Part shown: positions 17,530 through 26,913 of the stretch, piece by piece
Layout of the letters: each line of letters begins with the position of its first letter
Position numbering within the stretch: position 1 is the stretch's first letter
NCBI GenBank assembly: GCA_046303115.1
Contig: JBKCGZ010000166.1
Location: 46,127 to 110,126 of the forward strand
Source of the DNA: CAINEC01 sp046303115
GTDB lineage: Bacteria > Bacteroidota > Bacteroidia > AKYH767-A > OLB10
DNA length: 64,000 nt
Reading direction: 5' to 3'
Translations under genes and position numbers: made by a program
The notes under the pieces: generated by a model
Told to the model about the DNA's origin: nothing
What the model saw: the letters and a program-made list of their open reading frames with translations, nothing else
Databases searched by the model: none

Positions 17530-18246
17530 ATGGAATTAAAAAACCCCGGTGCATTAATCGAAAATAATTGGAGATACAATTTTTTAAAAGAGTATTTTAA
17601 AAACAATCCATTTAAAGGTGCTACATTACTTGATTTAGGATGTGGACCACGCCCCTATTATTCGATTTACAAAAACTATTTCGACAAATCGATTGGAGCT
17701 GAAATGGCTGACATGCCTTTCCCACAAAAAGCAATTGATATTTACTGCTCAGCTACTGATGTTCCTTTGCCTGATGAAAGCATTGATTGTATCTTATGTA
17801 CAGAGGTAATGCAAGACATGAAGGAGCCATCCGAATTAATCAATGAATGCTATAGATTATTAAAAAAAGGTGGAACATTAATTCTTACTACTCCATACCT
17901 TGTACCGATTGCTGATGGACAATGGGATAATTATCGCTTTACGCAATATGGATTAAAATACACAATTGAAAAAGGTGGATTTAGAGAGCTATCTGTTTAT
18001 CCTGTAAGCGATGTCGTTGGTGCCGGAATCACCTTACTAGTGAAGCCTGTATTGCGTTTCTGGAATTTATTAGCAAAAGCTACGCGCATTAAATTACTAG
18101 GACAATGGTATAATCCATTACTATTTATTACAGTAATGATTCCTCAATTAGTGTACATGGCTTTACGTCCATTACCAATTTTAAAATCTGCATTCAAAAA
18201 TTTCAGCTACGGACCTATTGGTTATATAACTATATCAAAAAAATAA
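17530..18246 (+). CDS. SAM-dependent methyltransferase, class I
   Basis: 238 residues. SAM-binding motif I TLLDLGCGPRPY (about 34-45), a later acidic motif IDCILCTEVMQDM and post-motif LLKKGGTLILTTPY define a Methyltransf_11-type Rossmann enzyme. The C-terminal part holds hydrophobic stretches (VVGAGITLLVKPVL, PLLFITVMIPQLVYMAL) that could attach it to the membrane, where the lipid-linked glycan is built. Its place in the locus suggests O-methylation of a sugar or chain end; the substrate is not visible. Confidence 0.8.
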   Translation: MELKNPGALIENNWRYNFLKEYFKNNPFKGATLLDLGCGPRPYYSIYKNYFDKSIGAEMADMPFPQKAIDIYCSATDVPLPDESIDCILCTEVMQDMKEPSELINECYRLLKKGGTLILTTPYLVPIADGQWDNYRFTQYGLKYTIEKGGFRELSVYPVSDVVGAGITLLVKPVLRFWNLLAKATRIKLLGQWYNPLLFITVMIPQLVYMALRPLPILKSAFKNFSYGPIGYITISKK

Positions 18247-18247
18247 A

Positions 18248-19324
18248 ATGAAAGTTTTACATATCATATGGTCGTCGAATATAGGAGGGATAGAAAGCGT
18301 TGTGCTTAATTTAGCATCAGCGCAGCAAAACCATGGTATAGTAAAACCTACACTCTTTGCAGCCAAATCAGAAGGTCCATTATTTGAAAAGGCACAAGAA
18401 AAAAATATTGATCTAATAAAAGGTAATTTCAAAAAAGGAAGCAGCAATATTTTCAAGATTAATGAATGTATAAAGTTATTTCAGCAATTCGACATACTCC
18501 ATCTTCATTCTTTCAATCCAATAATTGCACTTGCTGCTATTCGTTCAAAACGAAAAATTGTTTTTACCGAACATGGAAACTTTGCCTTTGAGAGAAAGCA
18601 AGGAATTTCAGAGAAATTTTCTAAAAAGCTTCAAGAATTATTTATAAATAAATGTGCCAATCACATCACTTTCAATTCTGAATTTTCAAAAGCAACTGCA
18701 ATTGCAAAATATCATCTAACTAAAAAACCATTGAGTGTTGTTTATAACGGAGTTGAATTACCCCCAACGGTTGAAAAGAAAACAAAATCATCTGATACTA
18801 TTCGAATTGGATTTGTTGGTCGCTTAGTAGAAGTTAAAAGAGTTGATCGCCTAATTGAAGTTATCTCAGCTATTAATGATAAATCTAAAATCAAGGTAGA
18901 ACTCATAGGTGATGGTCCACTGAGGCAGAATATTCTTAATCAACTAGCTGAAAAAAATTTAACAAATATTATTAAGCTTTTAGGATTCAAAAATAATTTA
19001 TCGATTTATTATAGCCAGTGGGATCTACTACTTGCGCCTTCGACTAATGAAGCATTTGGACTTGTCGCAATAGAAGCATATTCTAACGGATGCGCGGTAG
19101 CTGTATTTAGTGATGGCGGGGGGTTAGCTGAATTAGTAAATCAATGTGAACCCAATATGGTTTTTAAATCAACTAACGAACTTACCGCGTTCATTGAATC
19201 ACTAATCGAAAAGTCACAAGATCTGAACGAAATTAACATTCGAAATCATCGTAAAGCATTTGCTCAGCAATTCTCCATTGAAAAGATGGAATCAGCAATT
19301 AACCAAGTTTACTTATCTTTATAA
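18248..19324 (+). CDS. Glycosyltransferase family 4
   Basis: 358 residues, GT-B fold. The N-terminal acceptor side begins MKVLHIIWSSNIGGIESVVL with the GG loop of GT4 enzymes. The C-terminal donor side has IRIGFVGRLVEVKRVDRLIE, VELIGDGPLR and the E-x7-E type segment APSTNEAFGLVAIEAYSNG. A cytosolic retaining transferase adding one sugar to the repeat unit; donor and acceptor cannot be told from sequence. The start is one base after the methyltransferase stop, and its stop lies one base before the asnB start. Confidence 0.9.
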   Translation: MKVLHIIWSSNIGGIESVVLNLASAQQNHGIVKPTLFAAKSEGPLFEKAQEKNIDLIKGNFKKGSSNIFKINECIKLFQQFDILHLHSFNPIIALAAIRSKRKIVFTEHGNFAFERKQGISEKFSKKLQELFINKCANHITFNSEFSKATAIAKYHLTKKPLSVVYNGVELPPTVEKKTKSSDTIRIGFVGRLVEVKRVDRLIEVISAINDKSKIKVELIGDGPLRQNILNQLAEKNLTNIIKLLGFKNNLSIYYSQWDLLLAPSTNEAFGLVAIEAYSNGCAVAVFSDGGGLAELVNQCEPNMVFKSTNELTAFIESLIEKSQDLNEINIRNHRKAFAQQFSIEKMESAINQVYLSL

Positions 19325-19325
19325 C

Positions 19326-21224
19326 ATGTGTGGAATTAATGGATTTATGATGCTGGGAAACAGCTTGCCTATTGAAGCAAGTGAACACCTCGTGCGTATG
19401 AATCAACGTATTCAACACAGAGGCCCTGATGATCAAGGTGCTTATATCAACACTGAAAAAGGAATTGCTCTTGGACATTTACGACTAAGTATCATTGATT
19501 TGTCAGATGCCGGACATCAACCCATGTTTGATGAAAGAGGGAATTGCATTGTTTTTAATGGGGAGATTTATAATTATAAATCCATAAAAAAAGAAATCAC
19601 TGACTGCGTTTTTAAATCCGACAGTGATACAGAAGTGTTATTACAACTTTATCACAAAGAAGGGCATGCTGCATTACAAAAGTTAAATGGAATGTTTGCA
19701 TTTGCTTATTTCGATAACAAGAATAATGTATTAAAATTAGCAAGAGATAGGGCTGGTAAAAAACCGCTCTACTACTCTGCTATGGGCGGAGTGTTTTCGT
19801 TTTCATCTGAAATAAAAGCGCTCTTAGAATTACCTTGGATAAAGAAAGAAATTGATGAAGAAGCGCTCTATCACTTTTTAACCTTTAATCATGTAGATGC
19901 GCCTTCTACATTTTTCAAAGGTATTAAAAAACTTGGTGCTGGTGAATACATGACCGTTAGCAATAATGGAATTATAGAATTGAAATCCTATTATGACATA
20001 CACTACGAGAATTTAAATCATTCAAGTGAAAAATTAATTGAAGAAACATTATTTGAAAAGTTAAATAAGTCGGTTGATTTAAGAATGTTAGCAGATGTAC
20101 CTGTTGGTGCATTTTTAAGTGGTGGCGTCGACTCAAGTGCCGTTGTTGCAATGATGAGGGCAAGAACAGCAGGATCAATTAAAACATTCTCTGTTGGATT
20201 TGAAGGACAGCCAGACTACGATGAAAGGATATATGCTCAAAAAATAGCGAAGCAGTTTAACACTGATCATTATGAAAAGATTGTAGGTAAAGAAGATATC
20301 GAAAACTTTTTGCCATCTGTTGTTTCCATATTTGATGAACCCATGGCGGATGCCACTTGTATACCTGTTTATTTTATTTCTGAATTAGCAAGGAAACACA
20401 ATACCATTGTTGTACAAACGGGAGATGGTGCAGATGAGTTATTAGCAGGATATAATAGCTGGCAAAAATATGAACAGATATATCCTTATTACAATTTATT
20501 GAACAAGCTTCCAAAAAGTCTATTACAACTTGCGTCATCAACTATTGGATATGATGATAACAAAACAGGAATCAAAGAAATAATTTACCGTGCTGCTAAC
20601 GGACAAGAATTATTTTGGGGAGGAGCAAAAGCATTTAAAGAAAATACTAAAAAGCAGATTCTATCATCTGAATTTCTAAGCAATCATGCATCATTAGATT
20701 CTTATGCTGTAATCAAAAAGCATCTGAACGAATTTCAAAAAATTCGAGAGAAAAACAATTGGTTAAGTGATAAGGATTGGATGTGCTATCTGGGATATAA
20801 GTACTTAATTCCTGCTAAATACCTCTATCGGATGGATCGTATAGGAATGGCACATAGTATTGAAATCAGAAATCCTTTTTTAGATTATGAATTTGTAGAT
20901 TATGCATTATCGATTCCATATTCGCTAAAGTCAAAAAACAAAATTCCAAAATACATTTTAAAAAAATCGCTAGAAGGGACATTGCCAAATGAAATTCTTT
21001 ATCGAAAGAAAATGGGATTCTGTGTTCCATTGAGAGAATGGTCGCAAGATATTATTATCAGAAATATTGAAAGTGATTTAAGCAGCTTTTGTAAAAACAC
21101 GAACATCTTTAGTGAGTCGGGATTAAGAACACAAATTAACGCGATGAAGAACGGGAAGAAAGATTACACGAATAATCTTTGGACGATCTATTTCATCATG
21201 CAATGGTTTAAAAAATGGATGTAA
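19326..21224 (+). CDS. asnB: Asparagine synthetase-like glutamine amidotransferase (AsnB/WbpS type)
   Basis: 632 residues. The ATG at 19326 is required because Cys2 (MCGINGF) is the N-terminal nucleophile of class II glutamine amidotransferases; the frame upstream to 19260 would bury it. The amidotransferase domain (about 2-210) has RGPDDQG and VFNGEIYNY. The synthetase domain shows the PP-loop LSGGVDSSAV (about 263) and later DGADELLAGY. In polysaccharide loci such enzymes often amidate uronic acids with glutamine nitrogen; general asparagine synthesis is the alternative. Context favours glycan modification. Confidence 0.87.
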   Translation: MCGINGFMMLGNSLPIEASEHLVRMNQRIQHRGPDDQGAYINTEKGIALGHLRLSIIDLSDAGHQPMFDERGNCIVFNGEIYNYKSIKKEITDCVFKSDSDTEVLLQLYHKEGHAALQKLNGMFAFAYFDNKNNVLKLARDRAGKKPLYYSAMGGVFSFSSEIKALLELPWIKKEIDEEALYHFLTFNHVDAPSTFFKGIKKLGAGEYMTVSNNGIIELKSYYDIHYENLNHSSEKLIEETLFEKLNKSVDLRMLADVPVGAFLSGGVDSSAVVAMMRARTAGSIKTFSVGFEGQPDYDERIYAQKIAKQFNTDHYEKIVGKEDIENFLPSVVSIFDEPMADATCIPVYFISELARKHNTIVVQTGDGADELLAGYNSWQKYEQIYPYYNLLNKLPKSLLQLASSTIGYDDNKTGIKEIIYRAANGQELFWGGAKAFKENTKKQILSSEFLSNHASLDSYAVIKKHLNEFQKIREKNNWLSDKDWMCYLGYKYLIPAKYLYRMDRIGMAHSIEIRNPFLDYEFVDYALSIPYSLKSKNKIPKYILKKSLEGTLPNEILYRKKMGFCVPLREWSQDIIIRNIESDLSSFCKNTNIFSESGLRTQINAMKNGKKDYTNNLWTIYFIMQWFKKWM

Positions 21225-22369
21225 TGAAGAAGGTCCTTTTAATTACCAACATACCCAACCCCTATCGCGTTCCGTTATTCAACGAGCTTTCTAAGCAATT
21301 AAAAAATGAGAATATCCATTTAAAAATAATTTTTGCAAATAAAACTTATAAAAGAAGGCTCTTTCAATTAAATGAAAATGAATTTCAATTTGATTATTCT
21401 TTTTTAGATAACGAAGCCATTACGATTGGGAACAACACAGAGAATTCTTATTTTACCTATAAAGGACTTAGTCAACATTTGAAAAAAGAAAAGCCAGATG
21501 CAATAGTTGTATCAGGATTTTCAAGCGCTACAGTAAAAGTATTTTTGTATTCGTTACTTACACGGACACCTTACCTAATCTGGAATGGTTCAATAGCCAA
21601 AAAAGGAAGGAAGGATAGTCTCGTAAGAACGATGCAAAGAAAACTGTTAACTCGTTTCGCATCTGCATTTGTTGCTTACGGAACTAAAGCAAAATCCTAT
21701 TTAGCAAGTTTAGGAGCCCGAGAAGAAAAAGTTTTTATTGCAACTAACACAGTCGACACAAGTTTCTTTGAACAAGAAACAGAAAAACATCGAGCAACGT
21801 TGGTAAATGATGGTACGAATCATTTTATTTATCTTGGATATTTAGTACCAAGAAAAAATGTTGGTCAGTTAATTGAAATTGCTAAAATTTTAAAATCACA
21901 ACGCAATGATTTTTGTATTGACATAATTGGTGATGGAGAAAGCAAACAAGCACTAGAAAAAATGGTTGTTGATTATCAACTTTCGGATCAAATAAAATTT
22001 CACGGATTTAAGCAGAAAGAAGAACTTCCGCCCTACTTTGCTAAAGCAAAGGCATTGTTATTCCAAACCGACTTTGATATTTGGGGACTTGTACTAAACG
22101 AAGCTATGGCTGCGGGTGTACCTTGTCTATCTTCTATAAATGCTGGGGCAAGTGAAGATTTAATCAACAATGGTGTTAATGGTTACATAGTAGATTATCA
22201 AAATAAAGAGGAAATAGTAGAAAAAATCAATTTTATTATCGAAAATCCGGAAAAAGCTCAGGAATTAGGGAAACAAGCTGGGGACTTTATCCGTAACAAT
22301 GCTTCACTTTCAAAGGCCTCGACGGGGTTTGTGAAGGCTATAAAAACGTCATTGCACTTATTTATCTAA
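21224..22369 (+). CDS. Glycosyltransferase family 4
   Basis: 381 residues from the ATG at 21224, which shares one base with the asnB stop (TAATG). The ATG at 21215 lies inside asnB and adds only three residues. MKKVLLITNIPNPYRVPLFN is a common start in GT4 enzymes. The donor domain has FIYLGYLVPRKNVGQLIEI, IDIIGDGESKQ and FQTDFDIWGLVLNEAMAAG, the conserved Glu-rich loop of the family. Cytosolic sugar transferase for the repeat unit; specificity unknown. A 48-base gap follows, the longest within the locus after the kinase, with no terminator seen. Confidence 0.9.
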   Translation: MKKVLLITNIPNPYRVPLFNELSKQLKNENIHLKIIFANKTYKRRLFQLNENEFQFDYSFLDNEAITIGNNTENSYFTYKGLSQHLKKEKPDAIVVSGFSSATVKVFLYSLLTRTPYLIWNGSIAKKGRKDSLVRTMQRKLLTRFASAFVAYGTKAKSYLASLGAREEKVFIATNTVDTSFFEQETEKHRATLVNDGTNHFIYLGYLVPRKNVGQLIEIAKILKSQRNDFCIDIIGDGESKQALEKMVVDYQLSDQIKFHGFKQKEELPPYFAKAKALLFQTDFDIWGLVLNEAMAAGVPCLSSINAGASEDLINNGVNGYIVDYQNKEEIVEKINFIIENPEKAQELGKQAGDFIRNNASLSKASTGFVKAIKTSLHLFI

Positions 22370-22417
22370 CAAAAACTATTTTTACAAAGCATAATTGCCG
22401 AGTAAAAATTAAAGATT

Positions 22418-23686
22418 ATGAACTTTCGAATTTGGCTCAAGTGGTTTAAGTCGCTGCACATTACTAAAAAATGGTTTATTGTTCTGATATTAATCAGACC
22501 AATCGTCGATAATTTTTATGAGCTGAAAGAAACATCTTCGTTAGCAAGTCCGCTATACATTGTTGGAGTATTAACTCCCATATTAATTTTATTTAGCGCT
22601 ACCTCTAATAAACTAGCACGCATTAAACAATCTGTTTATGACAGTCCGTTTAAATTATTTACCTACTTCTTGGTCGGAAACTGTTTAATTTTCTATGCTA
22701 CACAGTTGTCTATATCATCAATCGGTGATGTGATTAAGTATACTACACCAGCTTTAATTTTCTTCTATTGCAGGATGTTTGTTCAGACAAAAGCTGATCT
22801 CGATGGAATCTTATTCGCATGTTTACTAGCATGCATCTTCCCATTAGGAATGATGTTTTACGAATCGATTTTTAACCCAATTGCGGTTGAGTATGTGAGT
22901 GAAGGACGAGGTGGTGGTGCGCGAATTCGTGGTGCTTATGCAGACATTATGAATTATGCAATCTACATCGAGATTTTATTTATCACGATAAGTTATTACT
23001 TCCTAACGTATATCTATAATAAAACAAAACTTAAAGTAACTCCATTTCATATTGTTATTACACTAATGATTGTATTTTTTGGATTAACTAAAATTAAGCA
23101 GGTATCGACGTGGGCCGTAACATTAACAGTTTTTGTGTTTTTGATGGTACATAACCTTAAAAATGTAAAAGGATTAATCGTAGTATTTTTTGTTTGTATT
23201 ATTGGAGGATTATTCTTTGCTGAAGATATTTACAACAAGCAAATTGCTCCATTAATTGACAAAGAAATCAAAGTTGTAGATAATGAAAATGATAAGTCGC
23301 AAGCACTTAACGGAAGGATGAGTCGATGGGAAAAATATTTTGAGATATGGGAACAGATGCCAGTATTGAATCACTTTATAGGCGTACCTAGTTCTAATTT
23401 TAAAGAAACAGATAATATGATTAGTGCCGGCATGCACTCCGATTATGTGCGACTATTATTTTTAACTGGATTTATTGGAGTTGGTGCCTACACGCTTTAC
23501 TTTATTCTAATTAACACCGCCTATTTCCAACTTTTAATTCCAGAAAAGTTTCTCTTAATATCGACTACTGCATCCTTGCTTTTATGGTCTGTCAGCACTA
23601 TTCCAACATTATATGCACCATGGATGTACTTTATGTTTCCAGTAGTAGCTTATGCATCACTCCCTAAAAAAATGCAGTATTCATGA
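22418..23686 (+). CDS. O-antigen ligase/polymerase-like membrane protein (Wzy type)
   Basis: 422 residues with about ten predicted membrane helices and one larger periplasmic loop between late helices (about 280-335, with NGRMSRWEKYFEIW), the topology of the O-antigen ligase/Wzy superfamily. Such proteins polymerise lipid-linked repeat units in the periplasm and have little sequence conservation, so the call rests on topology, the arginine-bearing loop (RGGGARIRGAYAD) and position beside the flippase and glycosyltransferases. It overlaps the next gene by 4 bases (ATGA). Confidence 0.75.
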   Translation: MNFRIWLKWFKSLHITKKWFIVLILIRPIVDNFYELKETSSLASPLYIVGVLTPILILFSATSNKLARIKQSVYDSPFKLFTYFLVGNCLIFYATQLSISSIGDVIKYTTPALIFFYCRMFVQTKADLDGILFACLLACIFPLGMMFYESIFNPIAVEYVSEGRGGGARIRGAYADIMNYAIYIEILFITISYYFLTYIYNKTKLKVTPFHIVITLMIVFFGLTKIKQVSTWAVTLTVFVFLMVHNLKNVKGLIVVFFVCIIGGLFFAEDIYNKQIAPLIDKEIKVVDNENDKSQALNGRMSRWEKYFEIWEQMPVLNHFIGVPSSNFKETDNMISAGMHSDYVRLLFLTGFIGVGAYTLYFILINTAYFQLLIPEKFLLISTTASLLLWSVSTIPTLYAPWMYFMFPVVAYASLPKKMQYS

Positions 23687-24780
23687 GCGATAAAAAAAAC
23701 ATATTACTCTTAGGCAAGCTGCCTCCACCGTATATGGGGCCATCTATTGCAACTGCATTGTTATTACAGTCTGATTTATCACGTAATTTTAATTTGTTGC
23801 ATGTTGATACGAAAGTAAATTCAGATTTAAAAAACATTGGTAAATTTAACTTCGATAAATTAAAAAGGAATATAGACATCTATAAGAAACTAATTAAGAT
23901 CAATAAAAAATATCGACCTGAATTAGCACTTATACCATTTAGTCAATCAACAATAGGATTCATAAAAGACTCCATTTATATTTATATCTGTTTACAACTA
24001 AAAACAAAAATTCTTCTTCATCTAAGAGGTAGTGAATTTAAAATCTGGATGAATCGATCCAATGCGCTAACACGTTGGTATGTTAAATCCACATTGAAAA
24101 AATGTGAAGGTGTAATCGTACTAGGCAACAACTTGAAATATTTATTTGAAGAATATCTACCGGAAAATAAAATTTTTGTTTGTCCGAATGGTGGTACTTA
24201 TGATTTACCAGTTAGAAAAAAAGTAAGTGACAAAATAAAAGTTTTATACTTGGGTAATTTACAACCATCAAAAGGGATAGAAGATGTAATTGATGCTGCG
24301 AAAATACTAGCAGAAAAAAATATCAATTATACATTTGATATTATTGGTGGATGGAGAAATGAAGAGATAAAAAACAAGTGTCTCCAAATTGTGAATAACA
24401 ATAATCTTGATGTCAACTTTTATTCGCAAAGTGAAAGCAATCGGAAATTTGAATTAATGTCGCAATCAGACATTTTCTTATTTCCTCCTCGTGCACCTGA
24501 AGGACATCCATGGGTTATCATTGAGGCAATGGCTTCATCGCTGCCAGTAATCAGCACTGATCAAGGAGCAATTGTAGAATCGGTAATTGATGGAGAGAAT
24601 GGATTTATAGTAAAGTCAAAATCGCCGGAGGAAATAGCCGACAAAATAGCTATTTTAGTAAATGACGAAAGTTTAAGAATTTCGATGAGTAAAAAATCGA
24701 GAGAGCTATACGAAGCAAATTTTACTGAAGAAAAAATGGTTCAACGATTAACAACAATAATAAATCAAATAACAGCTTAA
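23683..24780 (+). CDS. Glycosyltransferase family 4
   Basis: 365 residues. The start NILLLGKLPPPYMGPSIATA holds the glycine-rich loop expected at the acceptor side of GT-B enzymes. The donor side has IKVLYLGNLQPSKGIEDVID, FDIIGGWRNEE and FPPRAPEGHPWVIIEAMASS, with the family's E-x7-E placement. Start overlaps the polymerase gene by 4 bases; two bases separate it from the oxidoreductase gene. One of three stand-alone GT4 enzymes in the locus, besides the one fused to the flippase. Confidence 0.9.
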   Translation: MSDKKNILLLGKLPPPYMGPSIATALLLQSDLSRNFNLLHVDTKVNSDLKNIGKFNFDKLKRNIDIYKKLIKINKKYRPELALIPFSQSTIGFIKDSIYIYICLQLKTKILLHLRGSEFKIWMNRSNALTRWYVKSTLKKCEGVIVLGNNLKYLFEEYLPENKIFVCPNGGTYDLPVRKKVSDKIKVLYLGNLQPSKGIEDVIDAAKILAEKNINYTFDIIGGWRNEEIKNKCLQIVNNNNLDVNFYSQSESNRKFELMSQSDIFLFPPRAPEGHPWVIIEAMASSLPVISTDQGAIVESVIDGENGFIVKSKSPEEIADKIAILVNDESLRISMSKKSRELYEANFTEEKMVQRLTTIINQITA

Positions 24781-24782
24781 CA

Positions 24783-26909
24783 ATGGAACAACTGACGCAA
24801 AACTTAAAAGATGGAGCAATGCAAATTATGCAGGTTCCATTCCCTGCGTTAAATGCAGGCCAGGTGCTTGTTCGTAATCACTATTCATTGATAAGCGCAG
24901 GTACTGAAGGAAAGACTGTTAAAGATGCGCGATTAGGATATATTGGTAAAGCAAGAGCTAGAAAAGAAGAAGTAAAAAAAGTTATTCAAACAGCAAAAAC
25001 GATTGGCCTTTTTGAAACCTATAAAATGGTGATGAACAAACTCGATGCTCCAAGTGCATTAGGTTATAGTTGTGCAGGAGAAATTATTGCTGTTGCTGAT
25101 GATGTAAAAGATTTTAAAATTGGCGATAAAGTAGCTTGTGGTGGATCAGGTGCTGTTCATGCTGAAGTAGTGGCAATCTCTGTTAATCTATGTGTAAAGC
25201 TTAACGATAATGCAGATTTAAAGTCGGCATGCTTTACAACAGTTGGAGCTATAGCGATGCAAGGCATTAGACAAGCGGATTTGCGCTTGGCAGAAAACTG
25301 TATAGTAATTGGCTTAGGCTTAATTGGTCAGATTACTGTATCTCTATTAAAAGCATCAGGAGTAAATGTTATTGCAATTGATATTGAACCTAATCAAGTT
25401 GCTAAAGCCAAAATGATGGGAGCTGATTTAGCTATATCAAGAAATGATGAATTACTATCTAATAAAATAAATGATTTTACCAATGGCTATGGTGCGGATG
25501 CGGTAATTATCACTGCAAGTACCAGCTCTAACGACCCAATCGAATTAGCAGGAGAAATTTGCAGAAAAAAAGGAAAGGTAATTATTGTAGGTGCCGTTCC
25601 AACAGGATTTTCTCGTAAGAATTATTATATCAAAGAACTTGAATTAAAAATGTCTTGTTCGTATGGCCCTGGTCGTTATGATGCAGAATTTGAGGAAGAA
25701 GGAATTGATTATCCTTATGCTTATGTAAGGTGGACAGAAACGCGCAACATGCAGGCTTTTGCTAAATTATTACAAGATCAAAAAATAGCGATTGATAAAA
25801 TCATCACTCATGAATTTGCATTTTCTAATGCTAAGTCCGCATATGATTTAATTCTGGAAAGAAGTGAGCCATTTGCTGGAATCGTATTAAAATATGATAT
25901 TGAGAAGAAACTCGAGTCAAAAGTTGTTCTTAATCAAACCAAAAAAGCCAGCCAGGTTAATATCGGATTAATTGGAGCTGGTTCATTTGCACAAAACATC
26001 TTATTACCAAGAATCGCAAATACAGATAGTTCATTTGTTGGACTTACAACTGGAAAGTCGAATAACTCAATAAACATCTCTCAGAAGTATAAATTTAATT
26101 ATTGCACTAATGAAGTAAATGATTTGTTTGCTGATGAAAATATCAATACCATTTTTATCACCACTCGACATGACAGTCATTTTGAATATGTAAAAAAAGG
26201 AGTTGAGAATAGCAAGAATGTATTTGTAGAAAAACCCCTTTGTTTGAATGAGGAAGAATTAAATATTCTTAAAGCTGATATTGAAAAACATAATGGCAAT
26301 ATCATGGTTGGATTCAACAGACGATTTGCTCCACTGCTTCAAATGATAAAATCAAAAACAAGTAGTGAGAGTCCAGTTTCCATTCATTATCGTATTAATG
26401 CAGGAATAGTAGCCGCTGATCATTGGACACAAAATCCTAATATTGGCGGAGGTAGAATCATTGGAGAAGTTTGCCACTTTATTGATTTATGTGCATTCAT
26501 TGCAGGAAGTAAAGTGAAATATGTTTCAGGCTTCAGCATGCTAACGGCAGGCAATACCGAAGATACGGTGACCATCAATTTGATAATGGAAAATGGCAGT
26601 ATTGCTAATATCTGTTATTACGCTAATGGATCAAAAGATTTAGCTAAAGAAAGAATTGAAGTTTATAATGGAGGTAATACATATATACTTGACGATTTTA
26701 AATCGTTAAACATGTTTGGCAAAAGCAATAAAAAAATTGAACAGAAACAAGATAAAGGTCATCAGCAAGAAATAAATGAATTTATCGACTCAATTAAAGA
26801 GGGTAAGTCCAACCCAATTGCTTTTGAAGAAATATACAATTCAATGCTTGCAACTTTTAAAGCAATTACCTCTATTCGCAGCAACGGACAATCCATAAAG
26901 ATTGAATAG
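24783..26909 (+). CDS. Bi-domain oxidoreductase: MDR alcohol dehydrogenase fused to Gfo/Idh/MocA
   Basis: 708 residues. Residues 1 to about 375 form a medium-chain dehydrogenase: quinone-oxidoreductase-like N-terminus HYSLISAGTEGKTVKDARLG and nucleotide site VIGLGLIGQITVSLLKASG near 172. Residues about 388-708 form a Gfo/Idh/MocA sugar dehydrogenase: VNIGLIGAGSFAQNILLPR near 391, VFVEKPLCLNEEEL, and GGGRIIGEVCHFIDLCAF with the His typical of the active site. The fusion is a recurrent architecture in bacterial exopolysaccharide loci. Probable role: redox modification of a nucleotide or lipid-linked sugar; the exact reaction is not established here. Confidence 0.87.
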   Translation: MEQLTQNLKDGAMQIMQVPFPALNAGQVLVRNHYSLISAGTEGKTVKDARLGYIGKARARKEEVKKVIQTAKTIGLFETYKMVMNKLDAPSALGYSCAGEIIAVADDVKDFKIGDKVACGGSGAVHAEVVAISVNLCVKLNDNADLKSACFTTVGAIAMQGIRQADLRLAENCIVIGLGLIGQITVSLLKASGVNVIAIDIEPNQVAKAKMMGADLAISRNDELLSNKINDFTNGYGADAVIITASTSSNDPIELAGEICRKKGKVIIVGAVPTGFSRKNYYIKELELKMSCSYGPGRYDAEFEEEGIDYPYAYVRWTETRNMQAFAKLLQDQKIAIDKIITHEFAFSNAKSAYDLILERSEPFAGIVLKYDIEKKLESKVVLNQTKKASQVNIGLIGAGSFAQNILLPRIANTDSSFVGLTTGKSNNSINISQKYKFNYCTNEVNDLFADENINTIFITTRHDSHFEYVKKGVENSKNVFVEKPLCLNEEELNILKADIEKHNGNIMVGFNRRFAPLLQMIKSKTSSESPVSIHYRINAGIVAADHWTQNPNIGGGRIIGEVCHFIDLCAFIAGSKVKYVSGFSMLTAGNTEDTVTINLIMENGSIANICYYANGSKDLAKERIEVYNGGNTYILDDFKSLNMFGKSNKKIEQKQDKGHQQEINEFIDSIKEGKSNPIAFEEIYNSMLATFKAITSIRSNGQSIKIE

Positions 26910-26913
26910 TACT

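Noticed and set aside
19260..19325. Longer start for the AsnB-type protein
   Set aside because: It would bury the Cys2 nucleophile that must become N-terminal in class II amidotransferases.
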